Shown here: positions 46,913 to 56,799 of the stretch, in pieces
Position numbering within the stretch: the stretch's first letter is position 1
How the letters are laid out: each line of letters begins with the position of its first letter
Assembly: GCA_035235625.1 (NCBI GenBank)
Contig: CP141142.1
Span: forward strand, 44,557,644 to 44,621,643
Direction: 5' to 3'
Source: Saururus chinensis
Taxonomy: Eukaryota; Streptophyta; Magnoliopsida; Piperales; Saururaceae
Length of the DNA: 64,000 nucleotides
The notes under the pieces: model-generated
What the model saw: only the letters and a program-made list of their open reading frames with translations
What the model was told of the DNA's origin: nothing
Databases searched by the model: none
Translations under genes and position numbers: made by a program

Positions 46913-49900
46913 ATAATCCACACCCATAAAACGCGCATACATCTCATGCATATCAATCATACCATACAATCATGCTTACACGCACATCATGCAATCGGAT
47001 CGTTACTTAACATCCAAGTATGGAATCATACAATCCTAGCATGCTGCTACTCATTCAAAGCATGCTTCATGAATTTACGAGTTCAAAGCTCCCCTACCTC
47101 GTAATCATGACATTCGATGATTAGCACACGACGGTGGCGGCGTCGGCGGCAGAGTTGGCGGTCAAAACCGTTGCCTGGCTGAGAGAGCTGCTGTCCCGAG
47201 GGTTTTAGGATGCGCCGGAACTATCACGGCCAAACAGGGTATTAGAAATCAATGCGGTAAAACCCACGATCCACGGCGGCACACTAGGGCGGCCGGGAGA
47301 AATATCGTGCCAACATATGTGGTGGTGCGACCAGATGTTGAGGGTGTACTCACTGAAGATCGGCCAGTGGCTAAAACATGCTCAGCCGGTCACAAAGACG
47401 TCGAAATCGGCCGTGGACAACACCCAATGGCAACGATTCCGGTCAACAAAGGCCCACATAAGGGCGGAGAGCGTGGGGCAACGTTCGAGAATCAAAGGAG
47501 AGGTGGAGGACGACTCTAGTGGTCAACTCCACTCGGTGGCAAAGCCAACCGATGGTTAGGCGGCACGAATGCGGCGCCTAAACCCAGAAGTGCACGTGTG
47601 GCCACATGCGCACGTGGCCCAAAGGGCGGGGGAGAGGGCTGAACGGAGATGACCCAAGGCCCACAAAAGCCAACAGGGCTAAGGCCCTAGCTATGGCCAA
47701 TCTAAGCGGCGACATCGCAGATCGCCACCCACAACCAATACCCATGGTGCGGGCGGCTGTGCGTCTCGCACGACAGAGAGCAAGGGGAGGGTCACGGTCG
47801 AGCAAAGGCTATGAGGCCGTCACTGGCCAAGGCCTGTGCAGATGAACTCATCCACCTTCTGTCAAGGTAAGACATATAAATTCTTGCCCGAGGCCGTCTG
47901 GTACCGACGGCGTAAAATGGCAAGAGGGGTCAATGGCACACATGCCGGTAAGGCGGAACTAGCTGCGGCTACGGGCCGCAAGGCTGAACAAGGCCCAGAG
48001 GGGTGGCCCATTGGCATCACCGGGCCAGGGCGGAGCCGAACTAAGGTCCACCAAATCAAATCCGGCGTCCGACTGATAACGTCAGTCACAACGTCCAAAA
48101 CGGGCGTAGGCCAAAAATAGGGGACGACCGGGGAAAACCGATAAGGACGGAGCGGCCATGGGGTTGAAGGCTGAACCGATCCGGGTGGGGCCGTCCCTCT
48201 AACTCCTCCGGACCACGGAAGGGTCGAAAGGAGGTCCCGACGACCGTGTCTCACAGCCGCCGGTCACTGTTGGATCAACACAGTGAACTGGCGAAACAGG
48301 GGGAGGAGATGGGGAAAATGGTGGAGCCGCAGGGAGGCCGACCGGGGCTGGGAGAGATGGCCCAACGCCGTCGCTGGAGCAAGGAGAGGCCGGACGGAGC
48401 ACAGCCTGCCATGGCTCGCCGCCGGCCGCCACAATTTCGTCCAAACAGTTCACCGGCAGAAAACAGGGCAAATGGGGAAACGGAGCGGGACGGCGGAGTA
48501 GAGGCCGTCCGGGGCCGGGAGGAGTGTCCTCCCGCCATTGCCGGCCCATGGCGGTGCAAATCAAACAGACGGAAAGGGGGCTCACCGGGGGAGGAGGCGG
48601 CGCGGCCGTGGGCGGCCGGGGCAGTGGCCCCTCGACGTCGCACCGCTGGGGTGGAGCCTGTGCCAGCGGCCCTGCGGCCTGCCGGTGGCCGGCGGCGGCC
48701 GAGCACAGGGAATAGGCAGAAGGGGGCGGGGGTGCACTGTTCACAATTTCTGGGATCGGGCCGAGCCCGATCCTTTTATCTGTTATTCTTTTTTTTTCCA
48801 CTTACGTCCCCAACACGCGTTAACCCACTGGTTACGCATCGAACCTCCAAAATTCACGCCGTAAGCGCGCAGCAAGGCCCGTGGCCCGTGACTAAGCCCC
48901 ACACCCGACTCTACGGGTATAAATATGGGGAAAATACACAAATATACATACGCTGAAATGTCACATTTTCCTGCCGAAAATAACCAGAAAAATGGCAGAA
49001 AAATCCCAGAAAATCGTAGAAAAATCAGGGACCTTACATTTATTGAGCTGATTCACAGTGTGAAGAGGACCCAATAATTTGGATTAATACTTGACTGGAT
49101 CAAAATTGATCGAGTCTAAGTTTCAAGCATTGGGGACTCAATGGTTATGTAGACCTTAGGTTTTTATGGATTATATTATTTATTATCATTGAGGACATTT
49201 CTTCCAGAGTTGGGAAGGGTGGAGATTGTGATACTTGTACATTTTCTTCATATTCATGACAGTTTGGGTATTGGCCTAGAGAGGTCTTTACCACGGGTTT
49301 TTTGCAAGTCTTCACAAAACCATAATATGTATAAAAAATAGAGTTACATGAACATTATTTAAGGCTTGTGTTTCTCACTAGTTGGGATCTATGTCTCTCG
49401 ATACGACAGGCTCATGAGGGCCATAGGGATTTGGGTTAAGTTGTTTAAACAGTCTTACTCTAATGTTAAGAGTTAGGTATTCATGGATTTCATCAAGAGT
49501 CGAGTCATCTATGAGTTGGTACATATTTATATTATGTTCCCATTTTCTTATATTGCGATTGTAGTGTATTGACTTTCATCAAGAGTCATATTCTATTAAA
49601 TCTAGAGTTGTGTTAGAACAATGAAGGGTGGTTAGTATCATGTGTCATTTTAGTTGACACATGATATATCAGTTTATTCAAGGGATTAGACAGGGTTATT
49701 AATAATTGAACAAGGGTTGTGAGATAATTAAGTGTTTGTTATTGACTATTAAAAACAAGTGGAACAATTAAAAGAATTGCATAAAATGTAGGTTGGTCGA
49801 AAACACTTAAGTATTGCATAAATGATGTTATGCTTCTTGAGATGGTATTAGTTGCAAGGTAGAACTACATTTAGATCCGATCTTGTTAGAACTAATATTG

Positions 49901-50175
49901 GAGATGTTGCCCAATGAGTACATAGGCAACTAACATCTAGCGGCATTAGCTCAATTAAAAAAATAGTAATTAATCCTTTTATTCTTTTAGAAACTCTTCT
50001 ACTAAGGGTGAAGAGGTTCTATTGTTGTTTGGTTGGTTGCAGGTTATTCAGGAGGGGACTAGTAAGACTAGAATAGACAAGCATGGGATGTAATTCCTTG
50101 TTTTGCAATTGTAGTAAATAATTGTATCTTTGGCACAGGAGCCAGCTTGATTATTTATTGATGATAGACTTGTAT

Positions 50176-51705
50176 TGTAACACCCCCTCATATTCATAAT
50201 GATTTTTGAAAACATAACGAATTTTAAATATAATTGCCAAGGATCACCATGTACCAAAAGAGTAATTACAACATACTTTGTATTATACAAAGATTTCCAA
50301 AATTGGGCATAACATGCCTTTATACGTCAGTATGTACAAAATTTACAAAAAAATACAAGAAAAGTACAAAAACTGTAATTTTACAAAGAAAAGCTCTTCG
50401 TTGACTTCTTCATATTTGAATCACACACCTGCAGAACTTGAGGGTGAATGAGTAAATTTATACTCAGTAGGTTGAGATAAGTTCCAAAAATATGCACGTA
50501 GAAATATCGTATCATCTTTCTTTCAAAATCTGAAAACATCATCACAGAATGTCGCGATACCAGACAACTTACACCTGCGCTCATGGGGCAACAGGTGATG
50601 GAAGGAAAGAAAATTTCCCATGACATCCCAGTCTTGTGCTCACCGGAAGCGAAGTTTGGCGGTATCCAGAATTATCATAATAATCCTTAGTTTTGAAAAC
50701 CCAAGGACTATCTAGAGGGTACGATTACCCAAAACTCAGAGAATTTTTCAAAAAGAGGAGAAGCTTTTAAAGACAGAATTTTCTTTCAGAAAAATCTTTA
50801 GCACAGCTTTGGTGAGTCAAAATCTCGGCATATGATTAGACTTCAAAGCCGCCTACCTCTAGCGCGCATGAAGTACAAGAAATCCCCTCGTAGAATATAA
50901 AGAAGATCCTTCCTTTGAGAGGAAAATTTGGCAAAATAACAGTCCCAACGTGTAGAACACCCTTGATTTAGTGGGGTATGGCTTTTGAACGAGCTAAAAC
51001 GGGTTTAAAATGGTCCAAAAATAGTAAAAAGGAGAAAGGGGAGAATTAGAGATGTAGTAGGGTTTTCTAGATTTTAGAGAGGTCACCTCGAGAAAATAAC
51101 CCTTTCGGTGCATAGAGCACCCTCAATTTAGTAGGAAACAGGTCTTGGTTTGTGAAATTCAGACTTAAAACGGGTCGGGAATGGTGAAAACAGTGATAAG
51201 AGTAAAAAATTTGGATGTGTGTGAAGAAATGGCCGGAGGAGGGGTTTAAATAGGGGAGGAGAAGGTGATTTCTGACGGGCGCCACTGCCGGAATAGGTGG
51301 GTGCCACCAGAAATGGTGGTGTCGCTGCCAAATCCGGTGGGCACGTGATGCACGTGTTTGCGCGCCGTGGCAGGCCGTGCTGCGCCAAGCCGGATTTTTA
51401 TTTATTTATTTATTTTAATTTTCAAATAAACGTAACATCATATCCTGAACTCCATTTGGCATATTCTTGGTACCGTTGAGCTCGTATTAACGAGCCCTAC
51501 AAGACTAGACCATTTATGGATTGGTTTACTTGCATTTAAGAAGTGGGTCCTGCCAGTAAAGCATATTTTCTGAGGCCGTAACTTTTGTTCTCGGTCTCAA
51601 ATTTTCATATTTTTGACTTATTACGCTTGTCTCAACGAGTTATAACCAGACTTAGAAAATAATAAAATTTATAAAATAATGTGTCAGAAAAATAGGGTTA
51701 TTACA
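50176..51705 (-). mobile_element. Tekay-family solo LTR, diverged
   Basis: TGTAACACCCCCTC...AGGGTTATTACA, 1,530 bp. It aligns over its whole length with the LTRs of the Tekay element at 36,958-45,540 (for example ATTGCCAAGGATCACCATGT at 50,232) but with clearly more differences. Flanks TGTAT (50,171-50,175) and TGTAC (51,706-51,710) are a TSD with one change. The interrupted family B sequence GACTTGTACTTAGAT is restored when it is removed. No internal region. Confidence 0.85.
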
Positions 51706-52764
51706 TGTACTTAGATAAATAACCTACTCTTTATGGGTTTTTGAGACATATAATAATATCATATGTTTTGATATTCGTATTTGTAAACCCCAATTATCGT
51801 CACTTGAATATTTAATAGAATTGTTTGTTTTGCATTAAGAAAGAAAGAAAATTCTTTGCGACTCACCATTCATGCTATTTAAAAAGGGTTTTAAAAATCC
51901 AAATTGTAGGCTTCATGATTCTATTTACATCATAAACATGTCCAAATTATAAGCCACTGGTACCACTGTTTTATTTTATTTAATAGCAAAATAAATAGTA
52001 TCACTTATTGACTCTTAAAATATTTACTTTATAATAATGGGAGTAATATTGTAAGAGGATGCCTAGCAAGAGGCTCCTTAGGTGTCAGACTAAGCTGCAG
52101 CTTACTGAAGCTGTAACTTTGGCTACTTTTTCCTATGTTGTAATGTACCTCAATAAGAAAAAATATTGTCACAAATTTTTTGTGCTTAGTTCAACTTTTG
52201 ATCTCATTTTGTGATCTCCTCGAATATCTTTGTTGTAGCTTTTTGTGGAGAATAATGCAATTAATTAATCAGGGAGTGGATGGACAAGGGTGAGTTGTCT
52301 TTTCTCTTCTAGTGGGCGTGGAGATTTATCCTTTCCACCAACTGTGCATTGTTTGCTTCTAAGCTCTTTTAATGGAGTAGTGCTTATAACTTAAGCGAGT
52401 CTTTCTTTCCGGAAGTCATCATTAGAAGCGCATGCTTGGAAAGAAAATCAAAACAAAAATGAAAGAAGTGCTAGTTAGATTGGAAGTAAAAACTTTTGGA
52501 AAACAATTTTAGACCCATTTTAAGAGGAAGGTACTTTCATTCATTTAGCTGAATTTTACCACTAAAATACCAAAGACTTTATCTTAGTAGTCCGGCCATA
52601 TTTAGCTGCTTCCTTTTTTACTTGAACGAAGTAGTTTAGCAAACTGCTTGTCAAGTAGCATCTCCCCAACCAGTAAAAACGAAAGCAACAAGTATAGATG
52701 TTTCAAATTATCTCCCTCTCAGTTAACGATAAAAAGACGAGTACACGTGTTATTGGTTGGGAAG

Positions 52765-52975
52765 CATTTTTAATGCTTTACTCTGATAATAAACCCAACG
52801 TAAAGAACAAATGAGAGCCCTTCATCCACGAGATCGATGACGCACATGTTAGTATACATTAGTGCTAGTAATATTGGTGCTAACGTGTGCTAACATGTGC
52901 ACCTTTGATATCAAATATTAAAGGCTTACATGTATTCCTTAAGTTAGGCTTATTGTCAGAGGGGAATATAAAAAA
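52765..52975. mobile_element. Hairpin MITE (family M2), copy 2
   Basis: The same element as 24,793-24,966: left ATTTTTAATGCTTTACTCTG, then AACCCAACGTAAAGAACA; right GGCTTATTGTCAGAGGGGAA, then TATAAAAAACT. The longer centre contains GTGCTAACGTGTGCTAACAT, itself partly repeated. Confidence 0.6.
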
Positions 52976-53030
52976 CTCTTCCTGCTTATAGGTCTTACCA
53001 TTGGAGCTTGGCAAAAGTTCGCAGCTCGAG

Positions 53031-53180
53031 CACTTGCACATATAAGAATTTTAATTTCAATTTCTCAAGATCAGGGATTTTGACCAATGAACCTGGGCTG
53101 ATGCACACTTGTATATATAAGAATTTTAATTTCAACTTTTCAAGATAAAGGGGTTTTGACTAATGAGCCCGGGCTCATAC
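53031..53180 (+). repeat. Tandem duplication, ~74-bp unit, 2 units
   Basis: TATAAGAATTTTAATTTCAA followed by TTTCTCAAGAT occurs at 53,041 and again at about 53,116. Downstream both units share TTTTGACYAATGARCCYGGG. About 85 percent identical by eye. Confidence 0.7.
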
Positions 53181-54651
53181 ACGACTACATGGTTGCATGA
53201 GCCCAAGCTCTATGAGTAGTCGTATTTAAATCCCACAACCCATGTTACTCAAAGGACATTTAAGCCCCAAGTAATGTGAGCCATCAAATCTAAATTTGAG
53301 GGCTTGTAGAGCCTAGGCTCACCTAAATTTTTTCCTAAAAATAGTTAAAAAATTCCAAGCCTCGACAATTGTTCTACTTTAAAAAAAATTGACACTAAAA
53401 AGATAAAAGTATCCATAATCTTACTTCAAAAATTTCAAGTAAATACCATTTATCATCCCTACTTTCCTCTTTCTATTTTGCTGTAGTCGTAGCAAGCTTG
53501 GCAATGATTAGTTTTTTTTTAAAACAAAATTTTTAACCTACTTTAAGATAGGTGAACCCTAGGGATAATATTATATTTATATTAATATTAATATTTAACT
53601 GGTAAAAAATAAAGTTTTTTGAAAATAAAACTTTTTGGGGGAAAGGGCTTATTGGAGTTCCAACTTGTCAAGGTGTGGAAATGAACTACCCTACCAAAAT
53701 AGGTTTAGTGGGTAGATTCCTCTAAATCAGACAATATGGACTCACATCCCTCAAAATCTTCATGAGGTAAGTTTTGTCATGTGTCTACTTGAAAGACAGT
53801 AATCTTAAATACAAGCTAATTGTTTGAAAGTCACACACACTCACTCATGTATAATAGTTCAAACTACTTTTGCATGGACACAATTAGAAGCACTTCAAAT
53901 GTAGAGATCCAGCTTTAAAATTCTACTCTATGCTTCAATTTTTAAGTCACACAACTCAGTAAACCATCAAAGTAGCTCGTCATGTGTTTGAGCTCAATTT
54001 AATAACCAAGTAATTCCTAGAAAAAAATTATTTAAATAATAATATAAAAAATAATTACCAAAATAACTTACTTTGGGAAATATGTTTCAAAGTGATATTA
54101 TTTTTTTCCACATAGGTGCCTGCGTGGTTTTTTTTACTCTTAATTAAGAAGGACAAAATCATATTTAATTGATTTGGCTTCCAAAGGCCAAAATCACTTG
54201 AATTTTTTTAAAAATGAATTTATCCTTTAGAAAGATAAAATTAACTTAAAATTAATTTTGTCATTCCAAAAAAAAAACTATGCAAGTGTCAGTGCTTGGC
54301 TGGTGTTTATGTATCAAATTTTAACACCCCCCCCAGAGTGAATTACTTTAGTAATTATTATTATTTAAATAATTTTTCTATTTTACTAACATACCAAGAA
54401 AATAGGTCCAAAGGCCTCTAGAACATTATTAACCTTACATCAAGATGGAACAACTGATTTTGGTTTCTTCCATCTGAAGAGCTACTATAGAAGATAAATT
54501 ACTTTTGCTACGGCACGAGCTCAATGTAATGGCTAAAGAAGCGACTGCTACGTATGTAAACTTATGAAAAGCTGCCCAATTGTGTTAAGACAGCTGGCAA
54601 ATACCTTAGGTAGAGATAAAAGGAAGACATTTAATAAGGATAAATTATTAA

Positions 54652-54813
54652 ATATTATTGGAGTAGCCTTAAGAAGTACCCTCCCACTTTACATGTGCCC
54701 ATTTGTGTTAATATGCACTAACACATGTGCTCTTGATCTTAATGATTGATGACTTCTGTAAAATGAGAGTAAATCCTATGTGATACTCTTGGAGTACCCT
54801 AATAATTTATGTC
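54652..54813. mobile_element. Possible MITE with imperfect inverted ends
   Basis: The left arm (ATTATTGGAGTAGCC, then TACCCTCCCACTTTACA) and the complement of the right arm (ATTATTAGGGTACTCC, then TTTACTCTCATTTTACA) are partly complementary. The short frame at 54,564-54,749 overlaps it and is not a gene. Confidence 0.4.
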
Positions 54814-55265
54814 TTGTTTGCTGTTAATAAGCCAAAGTGATAATTATTTGGGTGTTTTTAGCGAGTGGACACCACCTTAAGTTGGGATCTAAAACCAAGG
54901 GGACATGATTATGTAAAAAGAAATGATTTATTTGTGATTTAAATTACGGGCATATAATTATCAATTATACTAATATAATATAAGTAATCATAATAGAAAA
55001 AGCCACTTAGGGTAGGATTAGGTAAGCGACGAATCCTATGTTTAGTTGCTTAAGCACAGATTAAGCGCGTCACTTTTCCATGGAAGTATGTAAGGCTATG
55101 AAATTGTCTTTTGTGTGTTAAAATTGGTGCGCATGTATCACATTTTTCTAATAACAACTGGTTGCAATTGGTTGATGGTGACTAGCCAGATTTTCCTAGA
55201 TGGAGCCAAATCTCCCCCATCCTCACTCGTCAAAAGCCATGCCACGTGGAATCAAGTTTATTATA

Positions 55266-55464
55266 CTTTCTTCATTTTAAATTAAAAGCTCTATTTAATA
55301 AAAAAATTTTATTTTATATTAATAATTTTATTTTATTAAATTTAAATAGTTCGGTATTTAAAAAATAATATATAAACTTATTTTTCATCTCTTAGATATA
55401 GGTTTCATCATTTAATAAAAATTATTAATTTTTAAATATAATTATTAATATCGAATATAGAGAG
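55266..55464. mobile_element. Stowaway-type MITE, 199 bp
   Basis: Ends CTTTCTTCATTTTAAATTAA and, on the complement, CTCTATATTCGATATTAATA. Flanked by TA at both sides. Very AT-rich centre. Confidence 0.6.
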
Positions 55465-55681
55465 TATTTTTTATATTAATAATAACCAACTCTATTATTA
55501 AAAATGTCACGTTTTTTTACCAAATTATGGAAGTGCCTAATAGCCTATATTATAAGCAAAAAATTGTCATTATTATGAACACTTTGTAAGCCTTAAGCTA
55601 GGTCGATTAGCCTATTAGTAATTAATTTGTTTAATAATTATTAAATATAAATTATATTTCTACTTTTGTTATAATCAATTA

Positions 55682-55752
55682 CTCCCTCTATCTTAAATTA
55701 ATAGCTACATTTATTATTTCAAAATGTAGCTATTAATGTAGGACAAAGAGAG
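55682..55752. mobile_element. Stowaway-type MITE, 71 bp, near-perfect hairpin
   Basis: Left CTCCCTCTATCTTAAATTAA, right complement CTCTCTTTGTCCTACATTAA. The inner arms TAGCTACATTT and AAATGTAGCTA are perfect complements with almost no loop. TA on both flanks. Confidence 0.75.
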
Positions 55753-56147
55753 TATTTGATTAGATTAAAGAAAAAGTTTAACATACATTACTAATAACAT
55801 GGGCATTTAGGTTGAAGCGAGGTAATATGGAGAAGTGTGAGGGTAGAGTTTCATTAACCTATTCATAATTTTCACAAATTTATCTAAAATTTCTTCAATT
55901 TCTTTATATTTTTTTATTTGTTAATCAGAGGTGTTGAGTCATCCCCTCATACACATACAAGGCTTACATATTATACACATTGAATGGGGTTTCAAATCCA
56001 AGACCTCGGCATTATGAGGCATAGTCCTAGCTTTCCTACCAACATCTCATTGGTTCTAATTCCCTTATTTATATCTATTTCTTTCCCAAATTTGCTAAGT
56101 AATAATGTTAATTCTTTTAAACTTGCTTTGAACCTACTTAATTCATA

Positions 56148-56271
56148 TGCTCTCTCCCTCCAACCCCACATTAACAACTCCATTTAATATTTTAAAATAA
56201 ACTAAAATTATTATTTTTTAAATTAGTTTCTTTAAATTAAATAAATATATTAATATAAGACAAAGAGAACA
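56148..56271. mobile_element. Stowaway-like MITE upstream of the PX gene, 124 bp
   Basis: Left TGCTCTCTCCCTCCAACCCC, right complement TGTTCTCTTTGTCTTATATT, flanked by TA. It lies about 530 bp before the predicted start codon. Confidence 0.6.
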
Positions 56272-56344
56272 TAAATTTTCCACATACATGATTTATTTTC
56301 TCTTTAAGCTATTATTTTTCTACTTAATAATTTGTTTTCTCTAA

Positions 56345-56799
56345 ATGGATTTTTCTACATAGGCAGCCAGGTATCCGGTTCAGCCTTTGAACCTGCCGGT
56401 CCGCTTCGGTCTTCCTCGTCCGAAGACCGTAGGCAACGACTGGGAAAGGACAGTTAGGTGGGCTCTTCGCCCCCTCTCCCTCCCCCGGCAAGGTCTCATT
56501 TTCATTCCCTTTCAGCAGAAGCAAAACGTGCTCCTACACCGTGAGACGATCTTGAGACGCGGGATCGACCGATGGAGCACGGAATCCAGCGACGACCCTT
56601 TATTCGTCCTTAAGTTCCCTTCCATTCTCTGGAAATTTGTCCCGTTTGGTTCTCCCTTCGATCCAGATGGCGTTGGTGGCCGATTCTCCCTTGCAATTTG
56701 AGTCATAAGTCGGCAATCCGTCACCTTTGGCCTTCTTTTTGGATTCTTCGCGGTATTTGCTAGTCTTCCGACGCCGGCGCCGGCAATAGGCCGACCAGG
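56345..56799 (+). promoter_or_regulatory. GC-rich 5' region / 5' leader of the PX-domain gene
   Basis: Base composition changes sharply from AT-rich spacer to GC-rich, pyrimidine-rich sequence (CCCCCTCTCCCTCCCCCGGC near 56,468). This is common for the first exon and leader of plant housekeeping genes. No convincing TATA box close to it. An in-frame TAG lies shortly before the chosen ATG, so the frame does not extend upstream. The frames on both strands here (56,324-56,832) look like by-products of GC-rich sequence. The transcription start cannot be placed. Confidence 0.5.

Larger units (their letters stand above)
35514..49038 (+). mobile_element. Large LTR, family A, copy 3 (solo LTR, ~4.9 kb net) carrying a nested Tekay element
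   Basis: Bounded by TGTAACGCCCGAG and AGGGACCTTACA, with a perfect TTTAT duplication at 35,509-35,513 and 49,039-49,043. Removing the nested Tekay element (36,958-45,540) leaves about 4.9 kb. It shows several tandem-repeat blocks in its left half, a GC-rich centre (47.1-48.8 kb), and TATAAATATGGGG near its right end (48,919). No PBS, PPT or polyprotein, so it is a solo LTR. The long frames on both strands at 47.3-48.96 kb reflect GC-rich sequence poor in stop codons and do not match any family I know. It is the least diverged family A copy in the window. Confidence 0.85.
26618..51915 (+). mobile_element. LTR, family B, copy 2, split by five insertions
   Basis: Begins TGTAATGTCCGGG. Remaining blocks at about 26,618-27,469, 28,644-28,922, 30,955-31,375, 34,413-35,513, 49,039-50,175 and 51,706-51,915 follow, in order, the complement of family B copy 1. 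For example, AAGATAAAAACTAAAATACC at 35,337 matches a phrase near 15,080, and ACAAGTGGAACAATTAAAAG at 49,754 matches one near 14,470. A TATA box ATTATAAAAAGG lies at 27,009. The end, near AAAAATCCAAATTGTAGG, is decayed and its TSD was not found. Net length after removing inserts is about 4 kb. No coding region of its own: a solo LTR, and the oldest layer of this nest. Confidence 0.7.
51916..56147. other. AT-rich spacer between the nest and the PX gene
   Basis: Holds MITEs and a small duplication listed separately. No gene or RNA gene recognised. A perfect 16-bp palindrome ATGAGCCCGGGCTCAT lies at 53,163-53,178, followed by a looser hairpin with CGACTAC/GTAGTCG arms (53,181-53,222). Confidence 0.5.

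Noticed and set aside
48199-48956. Long open frames on both strands (200 and 236 codons)
   Set aside because: They overlap in opposite directions in GC-rich LTR sequence that is poor in stop codons. The products are Pro/Arg/Ala-rich without motifs, and the corresponding region of family A copy 1 does not conserve the frames.
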